Of a DNA stretch of 64,000 nucleotides, positions 44,571 to 53,171 are shown piece by piece (position 1 is the stretch's first letter; each line of letters starts with the position of its first letter). Source of the DNA: Mesonia hippocampi (lineage in GTDB: Bacteria; Bacteroidota; Bacteroidia; Flavobacteriales; Flavobacteriaceae); the NCBI RefSeq assembly GCF_014197445.1, contig NZ_JACIFO010000006.1, positions 1 to 64,000 on the forward strand, given 5' to 3'. Below the pieces are notes generated by a model, which searched no databases, was not told the origin of the DNA, and was given only the letters and a program-made list of their open reading frames with translations. A program made the position numbers and the translations under genes.

Positions 44571-45431
44571 CTAGTTGTTTAAAGCTTCTGCTCCACCAAC
44601 AATTTCTAGAATTTCGTTAGTAATAGCGGCTTGTCTTGCTTTGTTGTATTCTAGTTTTAACGAGTCGCGTAATTCGGTTGCATTATCGGTTGCTTTGTGC
44701 ATAGCCGTCATACGAGCTCCATGTTCAGAAGCAAAAGAATCTCTAAGTGCTTTATAGAATTGCATTTTAAGCGATTTAGGGATAAGTTCTTCTATGATTT
44801 CATTTTTTGAAGGTTCAAAAATGTAATCTAAACTTACGTTATCGTCTTTTTCTATAGGTACAATTGGTAAAAACTGTTCTGTTTTTGCAATTTGGGTGGC
44901 AGCGTTTTTAAAGCTATTGTAAACCAATACCACACGGTCGTATTTTCCAGCAACAAAAGCCTGCATAATATCTTCGGCAATTACAGCACTGTTTTGATAG
45001 TCTAGGTTATCGAAAATCTCTACATTGTGTTGTGCTACGTTGAAATCTTTTTTCAGAATATCATTAGCCTTTTTACCTAAGGTATATAAGCTTACGTTTT
45101 TATCTGAAAATTTTTCAGAAATTACTTTTTTGGTAGCCTTGATAATATTCGCATTAAAAGCACCTGCTAAACCTCGATTAGAAGAAATAGGTACAATAAG
45201 TACGTTTTCTACTTCACGTTGTTCTGCATATTTACTTTCGTTTCCTTCCTCTAGTGTAGCACTTAGGTTTTGTAATAGCTCGCTAAGTTTTTCAGAGTAG
45301 GGACGCATAGCAGTAATGGCATCTTGTGCTTTGCTTAACTTTGCGGCAGAAACCATTTTCATTGCACTAGTAATCTGCATGGTGGAAGATACCGAGGTAA
45401 TTCTGCTACGTAAATCTTTTAAGTTTGCCAT
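44571..45431 (-). CDS. atpG: F1Fo ATP synthase subunit gamma
   Basis: 286 residues. N-terminal MANLKDLRSRITSVSSTMQITSAMKMVSAAKLSKAQ and C-terminal MTAMHKATDNATELRDSLKLEYNKARQAAITNEILEIVGGAEAL are the two conserved helices of the rotary shaft. Last gene of the operon; separated from atpA by a 69-bp gap that holds a 32-bp palindrome. Confidence 0.97.
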   Translation of the reverse strand: MANLKDLRSRITSVSSTMQITSAMKMVSAAKLSKAQDAITAMRPYSEKLSELLQNLSATLEEGNESKYAEQREVENVLIVPISSNRGLAGAFNANIIKATKKVISEKFSDKNVSLYTLGKKANDILKKDFNVAQHNVEIFDNLDYQNSAVIAEDIMQAFVAGKYDRVVLVYNSFKNAATQIAKTEQFLPIVPIEKDDNVSLDYIFEPSKNEIIEELIPKSLKMQFYKALRDSFASEHGARMTAMHKATDNATELRDSLKLEYNKARQAAITNEILEIVGGAEALNN

Positions 45432-45456
45432 TTTTATAAATATGAGTTATGATAAA

Positions 45457-45488
45457 CATAAAGAGTAAATTATAATTTACTCTTTATG
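45457..45488. repeat. 32-bp perfect palindrome between atpA and atpG
   Basis: CATAAAGAGTAAATTA followed directly by its exact reverse complement. In RNA it would fold into a hairpin of about 14 pairs with a tiny AT loop. No U-run follows on the minus strand, so it looks like a processing or stability element or a protein-binding site rather than a terminator. Confidence 0.75.
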
Positions 45489-45500
45489 CTGTAAGAACAC

Positions 45501-47081
45501 TTATTTAGTGTATTTTGCTGAAATTTCTTTTGCAACATTTGTTAATACTTCTAAAGTTTCATCGGTTAATTTACCGGCCTTTAATGTATCTAAAACATCA
45601 CGGTGTTTAGCATCTAAGAGTGCTAAGTAATCTTTTTCGAATTCCTTAATCTTATTTACAGGAACATCACGTAATAAGTTTTTAGATCCTGCGTATACAA
45701 TTGCAATTTGATTTTCTACTGGGTAAGGGTCGTTTTGGTCTTGCTTTAAGATTTCAACGTTACGTTTACCTTTTTCAATAGTGCTTAAGGTTGCAGAGTC
45801 TAAGTCTGAACCAAATTTTGCGAAAGCTTCTAGTTCACGGAATTGTGCTTGGTCTAATTTTAATGTACCTGCTACTTTCTTCATCGATTTAATCTGAGCA
45901 GAACCTCCTACACGAGATACAGAGATACCTACATCAATTGCAGGACGTACACCAGAGTTAAATAAATCTGAGGTTAAGAAAATCTGTCCGTCGGTAATCG
46001 AAATTACGTTGGTAGGAATATAAGCCGAAACGTCTCCTGCTTGTGTTTCGATAATAGGAAGTGCGGTTAATGAACCTCCTCCTTTTACTTTATCTTTTAA
46101 CGATTCTGGTAAATCGTTCATGTTTTTTGCAATAGAATCATCGTTGATAACTTTTGCAGCTCTCTCTAATAATCTTGAGTGAAGGAAGAATACATCTCCT
46201 GGGTATGCTTCACGACCTGGAGGACGACGTAATAATAAAGAAACCTCACGATAAGCAACTGCTTGCTTAGATAAATCATCATAAATAATTAATGCTGGTC
46301 TACCAGTATCTCTAAAATATTCTCCAATTGCAGCTCCTGCCATTGGTGCATATACCTGCATTGGTGCTGGGTCTGATGCGTTTGCTGCAACAATAGTAGT
46401 GTAAGCTAAAGCGCCTTTATCTTCTAAAGTTTTAGCGATACCAGCTACGGTAGATGCTTTCTGACCAATAGCTACATAGATACAGTATACAGGTTCTCCT
46501 CTGTCGTAAAACTCTTTTTGGTTAAGAATAGTATCGATACAAACGGTTGTTTTACCTGTTTGACGGTCACCAATAACTAATTCTCTTTGCCCTCTTCCTA
46601 CAGGAACTAATGCATCGATAGATTTGATACCAGTTTGCATAGGTTCTGCTACAGGCTCACGGTAAATTACTCCAGGAGCTTTACGCTCTATAGGCATTGG
46701 GATGGTTTCACCACTAATGGCTCCTTTCCCGTCTATAGGGTTTCCTAGTGTATCTACTACACGACCAACAATCCCTTCACCAACATTGATAGAGGCAATT
46801 TGTTGTGTGCGTTTTACAGTGTCTCCTTCTTTGATTTCTTTTGAAGCACCAAGTAGTACAACCCCAACACTATCTTCTTCGAGGTTAAGTACCATTCCTT
46901 TTAGTCCGTTCTCGAACTCTACAAGTTCGCCATATTCTGCGTTTGATAATCCGTAAACGTTGGCAATACCATCACCAACTGTTAGTACGGTTCCTATTTC
47001 ATCTAATGAAGCTTGGGCTTCAAAACCTGATAGTTGTTGTTTTAATATTGCTGATACTTCAGCTGGGTTTACTTCGGCCAT
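45501..47081 (-). CDS. atpA: F1Fo ATP synthase subunit alpha
   Basis: 526 residues. Walker A GDRQTGKT near residue 173, [60 protein letters not shown] and the arginine-finger region [19 protein letters not shown]. Non-catalytic nucleotide-binding F1 subunit. 39 bp after atpH. Confidence 0.98.
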   Translation of the reverse strand: MAEVNPAEVSAILKQQLSGFEAQASLDEIGTVLTVGDGIANVYGLSNAEYGELVEFENGLKGMVLNLEEDSVGVVLLGASKEIKEGDTVKRTQQIASINVGEGIVGRVVDTLGNPIDGKGAISGETIPMPIERKAPGVIYREPVAEPMQTGIKSIDALVPVGRGQRELVIGDRQTGKTTVCIDTILNQKEFYDRGEPVYCIYVAIGQKASTVAGIAKTLEDKGALAYTTIVAANASDPAPMQVYAPMAGAAIGEYFRDTGRPALIIYDDLSKQAVAYREVSLLLRRPPGREAYPGDVFFLHSRLLERAAKVINDDSIAKNMNDLPESLKDKVKGGGSLTALPIIETQAGDVSAYIPTNVISITDGQIFLTSDLFNSGVRPAIDVGISVSRVGGSAQIKSMKKVAGTLKLDQAQFRELEAFAKFGSDLDSATLSTIEKGKRNVEILKQDQNDPYPVENQIAIVYAGSKNLLRDVPVNKIKEFEKDYLALLDAKHRDVLDTLKAGKLTDETLEVLTNVAKEISAKYTK

Positions 47082-47120
47082 AATTAATTATTATAAAATG
47101 GTGTGCTTACCGTTTGTTTT

Positions 47121-47675
47121 TTAATTTGATACTACAGTATTACTGTTATTAAATTGTTGTTTTAATGCGTTTAGCTTTCCGGCTATGCTGGCGTCGTATT
47201 GTATATCACCGATTTTTAATATAAAACCTCCAATAATGTCTTTGTTTATTTTTTCGGATAGTTTTATTTCGCTTTTTGTGAGTTCAGCTAATTTTTGCAT
47301 CACTTTCTCGCGCATTTCGGTGCTTAGTGTTTCTGCTGTAATTACTTGAACGTCGGTAATGTTGTTTAGTTTGTTAGCTAATTTTTGGTATTGATTGGCT
47401 ACTAAATCTAAACTGTTTATACGGCCATTTGCTATTAAAACATTAAATAGCTCTTTTGTTATTTGATGTGTGTTACTAAAAACCTGTTGTAAAACTTCTT
47501 TTTTTTGTTGAGGTTTTATTACTGGATTTTTTAATGCAAGCTTTAAATCTTTACTACTGTGTAGGGTTTGCTTAATTAAAGAGATGTCTGTACTAATTTC
47601 TTTTAGACAGTTTTTCTCTTGTGCTAACTCTAGTAAAGCTTTGGCGTAACGTTGTGCTGCTCTTGTACTTGCCAT
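47121..47675 (-). CDS. atpH: F1Fo ATP synthase subunit delta
   Basis: 184 residues, OSCP/delta family: RAAQRYAKALLELAQEKN at the N-terminus, NGRINSLDLVANQYQKL in the middle, and the C-terminal KINKDIIGGFILKIGDIQYDASIAGKLNAL. Links F1 to the peripheral stalk. 10 bp after atpF. Confidence 0.95.
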   Translation of the reverse strand: MASTRAAQRYAKALLELAQEKNCLKEISTDISLIKQTLHSSKDLKLALKNPVIKPQQKKEVLQQVFSNTHQITKELFNVLIANGRINSLDLVANQYQKLANKLNNITDVQVITAETLSTEMREKVMQKLAELTKSEIKLSEKINKDIIGGFILKIGDIQYDASIAGKLNALKQQFNNSNTVVSN

Positions 47676-47685
47676 AAAAGGGTTG

Positions 47686-48180
47686 TTAGTTAAGTTTTAC
47701 ATCTTCTAGCATGTTGTTAACCAATTTCATTTGGTCTTCTTTGCTAGCTAATTCTTTCATTACTACTTTTTGTGCTATTTCTAGCGATAGTGTTGCAACT
47801 TCATTTTTCACTTCTGCAAGTGCTGCCTTTTTTTCTGCTTCAATGCTTTGTTGTGCATTGGTTAGAATTTTATTGGCTTTTTCTTGAGCGTCTTCTGTTG
47901 CTTCGGCAATCATTTTATCTTTAATGCTACGAGCTTCTTTTAGCATGTTGTCGCGTTCTGCTCTTGCTTCAGCTAATAGTTTTTCATTGCTTGCTTTAAG
48001 GTTTTCCATTTCTAAGCGTGCTTTTTCTGCTGCGTCTAGAGCTCCGTTAATAGAGTCTTCGCGTTTTTTTACAGCGCTTAGGATGGGTTTCCAAGCAAAT
48101 TTAGCCATTAAGAAGATTAATACAAGAAGGACTATTGTTTGCCAAAAAATTAATCCGAATTCTGGGGTTATTAAGTTCAT
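47686..48180 (-). CDS. atpF: F1Fo ATP synthase subunit b
   Basis: 164 residues. One N-terminal membrane helix (LIFWQTIVLLVLIFLMAKFAWKPIL) and a long charged helix (KREDSINGALDAAEKARLEMENLKASNEKLL...) forming the peripheral stalk. Follows atpE after an 85-bp gap with a strong hairpin. Confidence 0.96.
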   Translation of the reverse strand: MNLITPEFGLIFWQTIVLLVLIFLMAKFAWKPILSAVKKREDSINGALDAAEKARLEMENLKASNEKLLAEARAERDNMLKEARSIKDKMIAEATEDAQEKANKILTNAQQSIEAEKKAALAEVKNEVATLSLEIAQKVVMKELASKEDQMKLVNNMLEDVKLN

Positions 48181-48219
48181 AGTAAACGATTATATACTAG
48201 TTTTTTTAGACATCATTTA

Positions 48220-48257
48220 AAAAGTTACCTGTAACCAACCGTTACAGGTAAACTTTT
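48220..48257 (-). promoter_or_regulatory. Hairpin between atpE and atpF
   Basis: ACCTGTAAC, CAACC, GTTACAGGT: nine perfect pairs, extended by seven more pairs with one bulged A. On the minus strand it ends in five T. It starts 8 bp after the atpE stop. It may act as a 3' stabiliser of atpBE mRNA or a partial terminator, giving extra c subunit relative to later genes. Confidence 0.6.
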
Positions 48258-48265
48258 GTTGAATT

Positions 48266-48505
<240 letters not shown>

Positions 48506-48513
48506 TTAAAAAA

Positions 48514-49599
48514 TTAATGATGTTCATGTTCCGCAACCGCCATCCCTATAAATAAGGCAGACAGCATTGTAAAAATAAACGCTTGTAAGAATGCTACTAG
48601 CAATTCTAATATGGTAATAAAAAGTGCAAAGGGTACAGATATTCCTGCAACGCCAGCGCTTTCTAATATAAATATCAATCCTAATAAACTTAATATAATA
48701 ATGTGTCCTGCGGTAATGTTTGCAAATAAACGTATCATTAATGCGATTGGTTTAATAAACATTCCTATTAGCTCGATTGGTGCTAATATTAACCTTACAG
48801 GTGTAGGTACGCCAGGCATCCATAGGATGTGTTTCCAGTAATCTTTGTTTCCGTTTATTAGTATTATTATAAAGGTAAACAGACCTAATGCTACGGTTAC
48901 CGATATATTTCCGGTTACGTTTGCTGCTCCTGGTAGTAACCCTAGTAAGTTTGTGATCCAGATGAAAAAGAATACGGTAAGTAAGAAAGGCATGAATTTA
49001 GCGTATTTCTTTTTGCCAATTTGTGGGATGGCAATCTCATCTCTTACAAATAATACTAGCGATTCTAATACGTTATTAAGTCCTGCTGGAGCTCTGTCGT
49101 TTTTTTTGTGAAAACGTGCAAGTTTAAAGAAAAACAGTAGCATAACGATTACGGTTAATAACATCGCAGCTACGTTTTTTGTTATCGAGAAATCTAGAGG
49201 TTTGCTTGCGTTGATAGGGTAGTGTGCCTCGTTAAACTTTACCGCAGTTTCGCCTTCGTTTAATTGATAGATATCTTCGTGGAAATTTACAAAACGCATT
49301 CCGTTTTTTTCTACAATGTGTTTGCCTTCTATGTCGTGATGAAATTCGCTGGACATAAAAGTTACAAGACCACTGTCGGTATATAAAATAACGGGAAGTG
49401 GTAGTGTTACAGAATTGTCTCCTGATCCCATAAAGTGCCATCCGTGTGCATCTCCGATGTGATGCATTATCATATCGGTAGGATTAAACTCTTTTTCGGC
49501 TTCCGAGATTGTTTTTTCTCCATTAGAAAATCCTAAAAAAGGGAAAAGTACCAGGGTGATAGCTAAACAGATGAAACTCTTGGATGTAATGGCTCTCAT
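48514..49599 (-). CDS. atpB: F1Fo ATP synthase subunit a, long N-terminal extension
   Basis: 361 residues; E. coli subunit a has 271. The first 23 residues are a signal-like segment (ending GFSNG), followed by about 100 residues predicted on the outer face, rich in His and acidic residues (DMIMHHIGDAHGWHF, EFHHDIEGKH). The normal a-subunit core then contains FFFIWITNLLGLLPGAANVTG, LIRLFANITAGHIIILSLLG with the essential Arg, and a C-terminal LLVAFLQAFIFTMLSALFIG. The extension is common in Bacteroidetes atpB. Confidence 0.95.
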   Translation of the reverse strand: MRAITSKSFICLAITLVLFPFLGFSNGEKTISEAEKEFNPTDMIMHHIGDAHGWHFMGSGDNSVTLPLPVILYTDSGLVTFMSSEFHHDIEGKHIVEKNGMRFVNFHEDIYQLNEGETAVKFNEAHYPINASKPLDFSITKNVAAMLLTVIVMLLFFFKLARFHKKNDRAPAGLNNVLESLVLFVRDEIAIPQIGKKKYAKFMPFLLTVFFFIWITNLLGLLPGAANVTGNISVTVALGLFTFIIILINGNKDYWKHILWMPGVPTPVRLILAPIELIGMFIKPIALMIRLFANITAGHIIILSLLGLIFILESAGVAGISVPFALFITILELLVAFLQAFIFTMLSALFIGMAVAEHEHH

Positions 49600-49644
49600 A
49601 TATACCTAATTCAACTTAATAATTAAGGGCTCTAAATTTGGGTG

Positions 49645-49652
49645 CAAAGATA
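49645..49652 (-). promoter_or_regulatory. Promoter -7 box of atpBEFHAG
   Basis: Minus strand TATCTTTG followed by CA, 45 nt before the atpB ATG; identical core to the atpD and sprE promoters. Confidence 0.55.
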
Positions 49653-49730
49653 TGTTTTTAAATTTTATTTTAAAGGGGGTTGAGTGTTTTTTTTATTTGT
49701 AACTTAATAAACTTAATAGTTTGTTGATTT

Positions 49731-50123
49731 TTAGCTGTTTTTGGACTGGTTGTTTACAAGTTTAAAAGCGTAAATAGCCTCTAGTGAAAGAAATAAAAAG
49801 TACGGAATGAAGAAAAGAAGTATGTCTGTAATTTTATTTTCTTTTTCGCTTAGTAGCAAAGGAAGTAAAAACAAGATGCAAGCAAACATTTTTAAAGTGC
49901 TACACCCCATAAATGTAAAGCCTACTTTGTCTGGAAAATGTAAATTGATGTAGTGTAGTGCAATGTATGTGATTAGTGTTAAAATAAAATGAAAACTATA
50001 AATGCTAATAGTATTATAATAACTTTCTATATTTAAAATACTTAAAATACCATATTGTAACAAGCTAAGCACTATACTGATAATAAAAAGTGGGATGAGT
50101 TTAGAAACTAAGGTTGGTTTCAT
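49731..50123 (-). CDS. Putative AtpI-like membrane protein
   Basis: 130 residues from the ATG at 50123 (MKPTLVSKLIPLF); a longer frame from a GTG at 50183 would overlap atpZ and is not favoured. Four predicted transmembrane helices, with KVGFTFMGCSTLKMFACILFL in the middle. Position between atpZ and atpB and the topology fit the AtpI-type assembly or ion-channel protein of ATP synthase operons, but sequence similarity to classic AtpI is weak by eye. Confidence 0.65.
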   Translation of the reverse strand: MKPTLVSKLIPLFIISIVLSLLQYGILSILNIESYYNTISIYSFHFILTLITYIALHYINLHFPDKVGFTFMGCSTLKMFACILFLLPLLLSEKENKITDILLFFIPYFLFLSLEAIYAFKLVNNQSKNS

Positions 50124-50127
50124 TTTT

Positions 50128-50334
50128 TTATTTGTTAAGATTTTTGATTGTTTTAAAAACACTGTATAATGCAATAAAAACACCTAGCAACGAACCTATA
50201 ATGGTGAGGAAGGGCGAGGTGTCAAGGTGTTCATCTGCCCAAATGCCTCCCCAAACTCCTGCAATAATACAAACCGCCATTTGAAACCCCATATTTATAA
50301 AAATTAAATACTCGTTTTGAGGTCTGTTTTTCAT
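50128..50334 (-). CDS. atpZ: AtpZ/AtpI-family F0F1-ATPase accessory protein
   Basis: 68 residues, two transmembrane helices with the typical glycine-rich pattern GFQMAVCIIAGVWGGIWADEHL and PFLTIIGSLLGVFIALYSVFK. Encoded just before the atp genes; its start overlaps the sprE stop by one base and it lies 4 bp before the next gene. Confidence 0.85.
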   Translation of the reverse strand: MKNRPQNEYLIFINMGFQMAVCIIAGVWGGIWADEHLDTSPFLTIIGSLLGVFIALYSVFKTIKNLNK

Positions 50335-52928
50335 TATAGCTTATTAAGGAATTCTAGGTAATCGTCTAAGTTCTTTTTTGTGAGTAATGTTTTGTAATTG
50401 TTGGCGGCAATAGGGAAAGAAGGCTGTGTTATAGCTTCCCATTTTTGTTTTTTGTTAGGTTTGCTAAGTTGTTCTGCAAGCCCTTGTGCCCCTAAGCTAC
50501 TTTGTAAACCGTGTATAACAACGAAAACCTTGGTAGGAGAAAAATTATCTATCGAGGTTTTAAAGCCGTTTGCGTAGCCTAATTCTTTAAGTGCTGTATT
50601 TATATTTTCTTGTAAGGCTGTAGCTTCTTCTAGTTTATTTTTATCAAAATTATAAATCAGTTTATAGTTATTGTAGTCTTTTTGAGGTGTGATATAAGTT
50701 TGTTTTTCCAGCTCAGGAATAAGTGTTTTTACAAGGTGTTCTGCATGTTTTCCTTCTTCGCTTTGGGGGTAATTTAGGGCAACGTAGTTTAGGCCTTTTT
50801 TAAAACTTTCTAAGCCTAAAAATCTTCCGGAACAAATGGCTTTAAGAAGCTCGAATTTAGGGATAATGTCTGTTCCTGTAAACCTGTCGATATACATGTT
50901 GCAATCATCAAGTACTGCTTGATATTGTTGTGCTTCAAACTTCCTGTAAACCATGGTGTAAATGGCTTCTGGGCTGTCTTTGTCTCCTTCAAATGCTTTT
51001 GGGTTTTTTAGTATTTTGGCATAGCGGGTTTCAGGATGATTGTCAATGATATTTTGCTTCCAGTAGTTAGCTTTTGTGGTGTTTCCTGTAGCTTCGTAAA
51101 TTTTATAAAGGTTGTATTTTGAAGGTAGAATAAGGCGTTCTTCTGGCGAGTTTTTAAGTAATTTTTCAAGTTTATCGCTAGCTAATCCGTATTCTTTAAA
51201 CTTTTCTTTATAGATTATTCCTAGTTGGTAGTAGGCAAAGTTTCTTTCGGTGCTTAAGCTATCTATTAGGCTTTGTTCTGTTGGAAGTTGATCTATAAAA
51301 TTTTGCGGATTGTATTGCGGGTCGTTTTCGATTTGTGTAATTAAAGCTTTTTCGCTTAAATCTTCTGTGTTATTTTTCTTTCGTTCTTTTTTAGGGTCAA
51401 ATCGCCAGTTGTCTTCTGGGGCTATGTTTCCCCATGTTTTATTAAATGTTCTTATTCCGTTTGCTACTTGCATGGTGTTGTAGAAGTAGTAGTTGTTTCC
51501 TGCATTAGGACCTCCTGCTATACTTTGTTGCTTTCCAAAAAAGTTTCCGCTGGTGTTTTGTGGTTGTTTGAAACTGTTTTTTGCAGCTGTTATGGCGGCA
51601 GATTTCAGGCTGTCGGCATAGTTTTTAAAATAAGCCTCTTTTTCTGCAGCTGGCATATTTACAAGTTGTAAAATGCTATCGTTTTTAACGGCGATAGTTT
51701 CGTATAAAATTACATCATCTAGGTTTTCGCGCTTCTTTTTAATCGCTCTGTACTCTCGGGAGTTTTGAAATAAATAAGTTAATGTGCTGTCGTAATAAGC
51801 TCCTGCGGTTTTATATTGGGCATCGTCAAAATAGATGTTTCCTAAATTAAGGTAATCTCGAGAGACTAAAAACGTGTCTATAGATTCTTCGCGTAAGGAT
51901 TTGTTATAAAACACAATAGCTTGGTTTATGGAGTCGTTTCGGTGGTAGAAATTTGCTATTTGGTAGTAAATACGGTCTAAAAAAGGGCGATTTTCTCTGT
52001 TGTCGGCAAGTTCGGTTAATAATGCGAGTTGGGCTTGCTTATCTCCATTTAGGCTATCTATGGTTTTTATTTTTTCGAGGTGTGCATTAATAAGATAGGT
52101 GCGAGGTATTTTTCTGTTTAAAGCGATAATTTTATCGAAAGTTTTATGCGCACTATCTATGCGTCCTAAACGTTCTTGGATTTGTGCTTTTATAAATAAA
52201 TAGCGTCCTAATTCATCTTTAGATTTGGTGTAAGCAATAGCGGTATCTAATGGAAATATAGCGCTATCTTGCTGTTCTAGGTTTAGGTATGCTTGAGCCA
52301 TTGCAGCAGCTGCATCGGCATAGTCTTGTTTTTCTAATTCCGCATCTTCGTGATACAGGAGGGTTTTTAAATTTTTCAGTGCTAATTCATTATACCCTAG
52401 GCGCATATTTGTTTTTTCTCTCCATACCATGGCAGAAAAAAGTTTGTTGCTGTTGTTGTGTTTTCGTAAAACATAATTAAAAGCCTCTAATGCGGGTATA
52501 AAACGTTGTTCGAAGTAACGCGATTTTCCTAAGAGAATAAACGCCTCATCCATCTGTGGGTTATGCTCTTGCCCGTCGATAAGCATGTTGTGTTTTTGGA
52601 TGGCTTTAGCGGCTTTTTCCTCGGCTCGTTGAAATTTACTTCCTTCTCCTTCGCTTGCTTCGGTATTATCATCTCCAAGATTTCCCATCGAGATGTTTTC
52701 AGAAATCTTCATTCGTTCTATAGGCAGAATGTCCCAATAATGATCTTTATAATCTTGTTGTAGTTCTAGTTTGCCTTCCTCAAGGGCAAGGTTTCCATTA
52801 TAAAGAATATTATAATAGGAACCCATGGCATGAAAATTACGGTTAAGGAATTTATCTTTTTTACGAGAGCAGCTAGCTATTGCTAAGATGCTAAGTAATG
52901 CTATAATTGCTTTGGCAGAAGTATTCAA
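50334..52928 (-). CDS. sprE: Gliding motility/T9SS lipoprotein SprE (PorW)
   Basis: 864 residues, close to F. johnsoniae SprE. Lipobox LAIASC (Cys20) followed by SRKKDKFLNRNFHAMGSYYNILYNG, then TPR repeats to about 450, an Asn/Gly-rich segment (GGPNAGNNYYFYN), more TPR-like repeats, and a distinctive C-terminal domain (KVFVVIHGLQ, ITQPSFPIAANNYK). Needed for type IX secretion and gliding, located at the inner face of the outer membrane. Its place directly upstream of the atp genes is a known Bacteroidetes arrangement. Confidence 0.9.
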   Translation of the reverse strand: MNTSAKAIIALLSILAIASCSRKKDKFLNRNFHAMGSYYNILYNGNLALEEGKLELQQDYKDHYWDILPIERMKISENISMGNLGDDNTEASEGEGSKFQRAEEKAAKAIQKHNMLIDGQEHNPQMDEAFILLGKSRYFEQRFIPALEAFNYVLRKHNNSNKLFSAMVWREKTNMRLGYNELALKNLKTLLYHEDAELEKQDYADAAAAMAQAYLNLEQQDSAIFPLDTAIAYTKSKDELGRYLFIKAQIQERLGRIDSAHKTFDKIIALNRKIPRTYLINAHLEKIKTIDSLNGDKQAQLALLTELADNRENRPFLDRIYYQIANFYHRNDSINQAIVFYNKSLREESIDTFLVSRDYLNLGNIYFDDAQYKTAGAYYDSTLTYLFQNSREYRAIKKKRENLDDVILYETIAVKNDSILQLVNMPAAEKEAYFKNYADSLKSAAITAAKNSFKQPQNTSGNFFGKQQSIAGGPNAGNNYYFYNTMQVANGIRTFNKTWGNIAPEDNWRFDPKKERKKNNTEDLSEKALITQIENDPQYNPQNFIDQLPTEQSLIDSLSTERNFAYYQLGIIYKEKFKEYGLASDKLEKLLKNSPEERLILPSKYNLYKIYEATGNTTKANYWKQNIIDNHPETRYAKILKNPKAFEGDKDSPEAIYTMVYRKFEAQQYQAVLDDCNMYIDRFTGTDIIPKFELLKAICSGRFLGLESFKKGLNYVALNYPQSEEGKHAEHLVKTLIPELEKQTYITPQKDYNNYKLIYNFDKNKLEEATALQENINTALKELGYANGFKTSIDNFSPTKVFVVIHGLQSSLGAQGLAEQLSKPNKKQKWEAITQPSFPIAANNYKTLLTKKNLDDYLEFLNKL

Positions 52929-53048
52929 GATGCTTAAGATTCTAGTTTTTTATTAGTTTACCATAACAACTCGTTAAATATGAATTTAGTATGGTAGTTG
53001 TAAAAATACGTTTCTTTTATTAAAAACAGATAATTTTATTCTGAATTG

Positions 53049-53056
53049 CAAAGATA
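53049..53056 (-). promoter_or_regulatory. Promoter -7 box of sprE (and following genes)
   Basis: Minus strand TATCTTTG followed by CA, about 120 nt before the sprE ATG. A 26-bp inverted repeat lies just upstream and covers the -33 position. Confidence 0.45.
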
Positions 53057-53057
53057 T

Positions 53058-53083
53058 TACATTTTATATGGATGTAAAATGTA
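53058..53083. promoter_or_regulatory. Inverted repeat between sprE and paaE, possible operator
   Basis: TACATTTTA, eight-base spacer TATGGATG, TAAAATGTA: 9-bp perfect arms. It ends 1 bp from the sprE -7 box, so a bound protein would block RNA polymerase. Confidence 0.5.
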
Positions 53084-53144
53084 CAACTAGATTAAAAGCT
53101 TTAAAAATTTAAACCTAAACGGGGTTTAAGCGCATACAACTTTG

Positions 53145-53152
53145 TATTTTTG
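53145..53152 (+). promoter_or_regulatory. Promoter -7 box of paaE-like gene
   Basis: TATTTTTG (TAnnTTTG), 19 nt before the GTG start. Confidence 0.45.
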
Positions 53153-53171
53153 TTGAAAAATTAAGTAAAGC

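Noticed and set aside
50124-50183. GTG-started extension of the AtpI-like protein
   Set aside because: It overlaps the atpZ coding end and adds no membrane topology; the ATG at 50123 leaves a tidy 4-bp gap.
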